Assembly: GCA_900551635.1 (NCBI GenBank)
Contig: URWQ01000032.1
Coordinates: 1-10,533, forward strand
DNA length: 10,533 bases
Source of the DNA: an uncultured Collinsella sp.
GTDB lineage: Bacteria; Actinomycetota; Coriobacteriia; Coriobacteriales; Coriobacteriaceae
Direction: 5' to 3'
Shown piece after piece: positions 8,919 to 10,533 of this stretch. A program made the position numbers and the translations under genes. The notes under the pieces were generated by a model that saw nothing but the letters and a program-made list of their open reading frames with translations, did not search any database and was not told the origin of the DNA. Positions within the stretch are counted from its first letter, which is position 1, and every line of letters begins with the position of its first letter.

Positions 8919-8930
8919 GAACCCGGTGGC
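8900..8930. other. Right chimeric join (phosphatase / collagen-like gene)
   Basis: On the minus strand the Gly-X-Y repeat is perfect down to about 8926 ([12 protein letters not shown]), then loses its glycine periodicity and stops at 8890. The phosphatase frame, different by one base, becomes Ala/Pro-rich coding sequence from about 8915 downwards. Base composition also changes, GC-rich to the left and moderate to the right. Neither gene has a natural end here. Confidence 0.7.
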
Positions 8931-9138
8931 CTTGGGGTCCCCGGGGGCCCTGCGGGCCTGCCATTCCCCGGGGACCGATGGGGCCAGGGCACCCGGTGTC
9001 TCCCTTGATGCCCTGTTCTCCCTGGGGACCTTGTTCTCCCCGGGGACCTTGCGGTCCCTGGAGACCGGAGACCACTTGCTCCTCCGGGAGAGGGTTGGGG
9101 TAGCAGTTTTTGTAATAGTTGTATCCATAACAATTCAT
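8925..9138 (-). CDS. Collagen-like Gly-X-Y repeat protein, 5' part
   Basis: The first 70 or so residues of a collagen-like protein of the kind found on spore exosporia and cell surfaces of Firmicutes. The N-terminus [20 protein letters not shown] is Cys/Tyr/Asn-rich with no signal peptide. Then an unbroken Gly-X-Y run starts at [12 protein letters not shown] and continues through [16 protein letters not shown] to [10 protein letters not shown], about 15 triplets. The lack of a signal peptide and the short tyrosine-rich leader resemble exosporium proteins that carry a short anchoring N-terminus (inference). The start at ATG 9138 is well supported: GGGAGGA ends seven bases before it. The 3' part, probably more repeats and a globular C-terminal domain, is lost at the join near 8915-8925; the frame continues only as [10 protein letters not shown] to a stop at 8890. 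It follows the small membrane gene by 45 bases on the same strand. Confidence 0.75.
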
Positions 9139-9183
9139 ATGAGCTTCCTCCCGCGCAAAAGAATGAGGGCTGCAAGGCCAAGG

Positions 9184-9390
9184 CTACGATTTCCCTTTGG
9201 AGGTGGTGTCATTGTCATAGAGCCGTTGACTTTGCGTTCCAAAATAGAAAGCAATGACCACCGAGAATATCGTAAGAAAATCCTGACCGGAGACCCGATT
9301 GGTGATGGTCAGGTATCCAAAGACCAGGGTGAGCAGAATGGTGACAATGCTTTTGACGCAGAGCAGATTGCTCAGACGAGTGAGAAACAA
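9184..9390 (-). CDS. Small membrane protein, phage/Clostridia type
   Basis: A 68-residue protein with two hydrophobic helices: VKSIVTILLTLVFGYLTI (about 12-29) and DFLTIFSVVIAFYFGTQ (about 37-53). Between them lies a short NRVSGQ turn, and a polar tail DNDTTSKGKS ends the protein. The block ISGQ-FLTIFSVVIAFYFGTQ resembles small hypothetical proteins common in Clostridia and their prophages, sometimes beside lysis genes (recalled, not checked). The two-helix form would fit a holin-like protein, but no endolysin is present, so that name is not justified. The start is TTG at 9390, with AAAAGGAGG (9402-9410) eleven bases upstream, slightly long but strong. It reads toward the collagen-like gene. 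Between it and the terminator at 9537 lie about 146 bases; ATTCTA at 9459-9464 (TAGAAT on minus) might be a -10 box, but no good -35 is seen. Confidence 0.65.
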   Translation of the reverse strand: MFLTRLSNLLCVKSIVTILLTLVFGYLTITNRVSGQDFLTIFSVVIAFYFGTQSQRLYDNDTTSKGKS

Positions 9391-9536
9391 ATCCTATCTT
9401 GCCTCCTTTTGGCATGCCATGGATCGTGGAGATCACAGAGGAATCTCGAACCGCTGCCATTCTATGCCTGGAGAGCGGGCTTGGTGCGTGGACTGGGGGA
9501 GAGAGGACGGCTTTCCCGCTCTTTGCAGGGGAAAAT

Positions 9537-9581
9537 AAAAAAACAGTGTGTTCTTGTAAAATAAGAACACACTGTTTTTTT
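9537..9581. terminator. Strong bidirectional terminator after the tRNA end
   Basis: A perfect 19-bp inverted repeat, 9537-9555 against 9563-9581, with a seven-base loop. Its outer seven pairs are A-T, giving a T-run on both strands. On the minus strand it begins at the CCA end of the tRNA segment, so it is the natural terminator of that tRNA gene. It also closes transcription arriving from the left on the plus strand. Confidence 0.9.
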
Positions 9582-9625
9582 GGCACGCCAGGAGGGACTC
9601 GAACCCCCAACCCTCAGAACCGGAA
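9581..9625 (-). other. tRNA 3' half (probably tRNA-Arg CCG), attachment site
   Basis: On the minus strand these 45 bases read as the 3' half of a tRNA. They comprise anticodon loop TTCCGGT (anticodon CCG), stem strand TCTGA, five-base variable loop GGGTT, T-arm GGGGG-TTCGAGT-CCCTC, acceptor strand CTGGCGT, discriminator G and encoded CCA. The bases just 5' of the loop (TCTGC) do not pair with TCTGA, and no D-arm or 5' acceptor strand follows, so the tRNA is not complete. A conserved 3' half next to an integrase is the usual footprint of tRNA-targeted integration, with this as the displaced end. A one-base shift in the loop would give a Gly (TCC) reading, less likely because the variable loop and stem then fit worse. 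Confidence 0.75.
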
Positions 9626-9667
9626 GCAGAGAGAACTGCCGTTGTACTTCCTTTTATTTCAGTGAAT

Positions 9668-10533
9668 TTACGCTAACATCTCATTTTTTTCCACGGTATT
9701 TTCCACATGTATGGTTTCGCTGATCCCTCCAGAAAAAGTGCTGCTGGACAATATGAATCCCGGAAAATTGAGGTCGGGGAGAACAGAAAACAAAACGATA
9801 AAGTCATTCCATGCGCTGGCAGTATAGCACACTTGAGAGGCTGCCAGCTTTTCTATATTTGCGTGGAGTGTGCCCGGGTCCTTGTGGGTATATATGTTTG
9901 CGGTTACAGAGATATCAGAATGCCCCATGAGCTCCTTTGCAATATTGATGGGGACCCCTGCTTTCTGGAGATCGGTGCAGAAAGTATGGCGAAGACAGTA
10001 CGGGGTGAGGTCTGGGGCAATCGCGTGCTTTATGATTTGATTCCTCCTAAGTTCTGCCCCCAATTTTATGTCCAGGTCCCGCGCGAAGGAGTTCCAAAGG
10101 CGTTGGAGACTTTTATGATTGTGCCGGTTTCCAGCACCGGTTTGAAATACAGGGGAATCCGGTTTCCCTTGCACACGGAGGAGATGATATTTTAGGTCCG
10201 TGTGCATAGGGACATCACGGTTTCCTGCCTCTGTTTTTGTTTCTTTGATCCGTTCGGACCCACTTTCCACGGCCTTATGGACATGGATTTCATTCCGCTC
10301 AAAGTCGATATCCGCCCAGTTGAGGGCTACGGTTTCCCCAGGGCGAAGCCCCGCATACAGCATCATTAAGACCCACAGGCCGGATCTGTGGGTGGACGCC
10401 AAAGACAAGATGGCAGCCCGTTCCGTTTCTGTGATTGCCCGATGGCTGTTTTTCTGCGTAGCAGGGAGTTTCAAATCTTCCGCCGGGTCAAAGGTGATAA
10501 TTCTTGTTTTCCTGGCACGAGAAAACATCTCTT
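9668..10533 (-). CDS. Tyrosine recombinase / phage-type integrase, N-terminus outside window
   Basis: A site-specific recombinase that integrates and excises mobile DNA. The frame is open to the right edge. The ATG at 10528 lies within the region linking the core-binding and catalytic domains (ITFDPAEDLKLP, normally NPAEDL), so the protein almost certainly starts beyond the window. Counting from that Met, catalytic-domain residues are Arg62 (GLRPGE), Lys98 (KTEAGNRDVP), Arg180 in TPYCLRHTF, His203 in MGHSDISVTA and the nucleophile Tyr213 in NIYTH. The usual His of the HxxR box is Tyr177 here, a variant I recall from Firmicutes phage integrases. About 55 residues follow KLAASQ to TAA at 9668-9670, a rather long and hydrophobic C-terminal tail (FIVLFSVLPDLNFPGF). 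It reads toward the tRNA att site, as expected for an element integrated there. Confidence 0.9.
   Translation of the reverse strand, partial: EMFSRARKTRIITFDPAEDLKLPATQKNSHRAITETERAAILSLASTHRSGLWVLMMLYAGLRPGETVALNWADIDFERNEIHVHKAVESGSERIKETKTEAGNRDVPMHTDLKYHLLRVQGKPDSPVFQTGAGNRHNHKSLQRLWNSFARDLDIKLGAELRRNQIIKHAIAPDLTPYCLRHTFCTDLQKAGVPINIAKELMGHSDISVTANIYTHKDPGTLHANIEKLAASQVCYTASAWNDFIVLFSVLPDLNFPGFILSSSTFSGGISETIHVENTVEKNEMLA

Larger units (their letters stand above)
9581..10533. mobile_element. End of an integrated element (att site plus integrase)
   Basis: The tRNA 3' half at 9581-9625 is followed, 42 bases on, by a tyrosine recombinase gene that leaves the window. The tRNA terminator at 9537-9581 belongs to the host side, so the element lies to the right. 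The other boundary, with the intact tRNA, is outside. Whether it is a prophage or a conjugative element cannot be told from the integrase alone. Confidence 0.55.

Noticed and set aside
8932..9090. Possible tandem repeat or CRISPR-like array from the regular pattern of GGGG/CCCC words
   Set aside because: The periodicity is nine bases and reads as Gly-X-Y codons, so it is protein repeat coding and not an array with spacers.
9215..9610. Minus-strand frame of 131 codons starting inside the tRNA segment
   Set aside because: It runs through the tRNA 3' half and the 19-bp terminator and overlaps the better-supported small membrane gene in another frame.
9399..9665. Plus-strand frame ending in GGTRTPNPQNRK
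   Set aside because: It crosses the terminator and the tRNA 3' half. GGTRTP-type peptides are a familiar artefact of translating tRNA T-arms.

Overview
The window looks like a three-part chimera. A GC-rich Actinobacteria-type block of about 8 kb (roughly 863-8915) sits between two pieces of Firmicutes type. The middle resembles a Coriobacteriia gut organism such as Collinsella, judged from its PP2C / SEDS-PBP / PASTA-kinase operon and codon use. The left end (1-862) is an internal piece of lepA, with protein sequence like that of Oscillospirales (Faecalibacterium/Subdoligranulum type). The right end (about 8925-10533) has visibly lower GC and carries a collagen-like protein, a small membrane protein, a tRNA 3' half and a tyrosine recombinase, again typical of Clostridia. 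Both joins cut through genes, so misassembly of metagenomic DNA is the simplest explanation. Taxon assignments are inferences from protein similarity recalled by eye.

Layout: 1-862, lepA fragment (minus strand, open at both ends). 863-1642, C-terminal part of a DUF262/DUF1524 (GmrSD-like) HNH nuclease (plus). 1762-1911, a likely 49-residue membrane protein with a TTG start (plus). 1912-2167, a gene-free stretch with three hairpins. 2168-8915 (minus, read right to left), an operon: PP2C Ser/Thr phosphatase (N-terminus lost at the right join), then a single-chain fusion of a SEDS glycosyltransferase (FtsW/RodA) with a class B penicillin-binding protein, then a PknB-type PASTA kinase. 8925-9138, 5' part of a collagen-like gene. 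9184-9390, a small membrane protein. 9537-9581, a strong bidirectional terminator. 9581-9625, the 3' half of a tRNA, probably Arg-CCG. 9668-10533, a tyrosine recombinase running off the window.

How the genes work together: the operon corresponds to the actinobacterial pstP-rodA-pbpA-pknA-pknB locus, with rodA and pbpA merged and only one kinase. It couples a muropeptide/lipid II-sensing kinase and its opposing phosphatase to a peptidoglycan polymerase and crosslinker. At the right end, a displaced tRNA 3' half next to an integrase marks the boundary of an integrated element: the element lies to the right and its host chromosome to the left. No wholly new system is evident. The observations most worth following up are the SEDS-PBP fusion, the tRNA att boundary, the small membrane protein and the two artificial joins.
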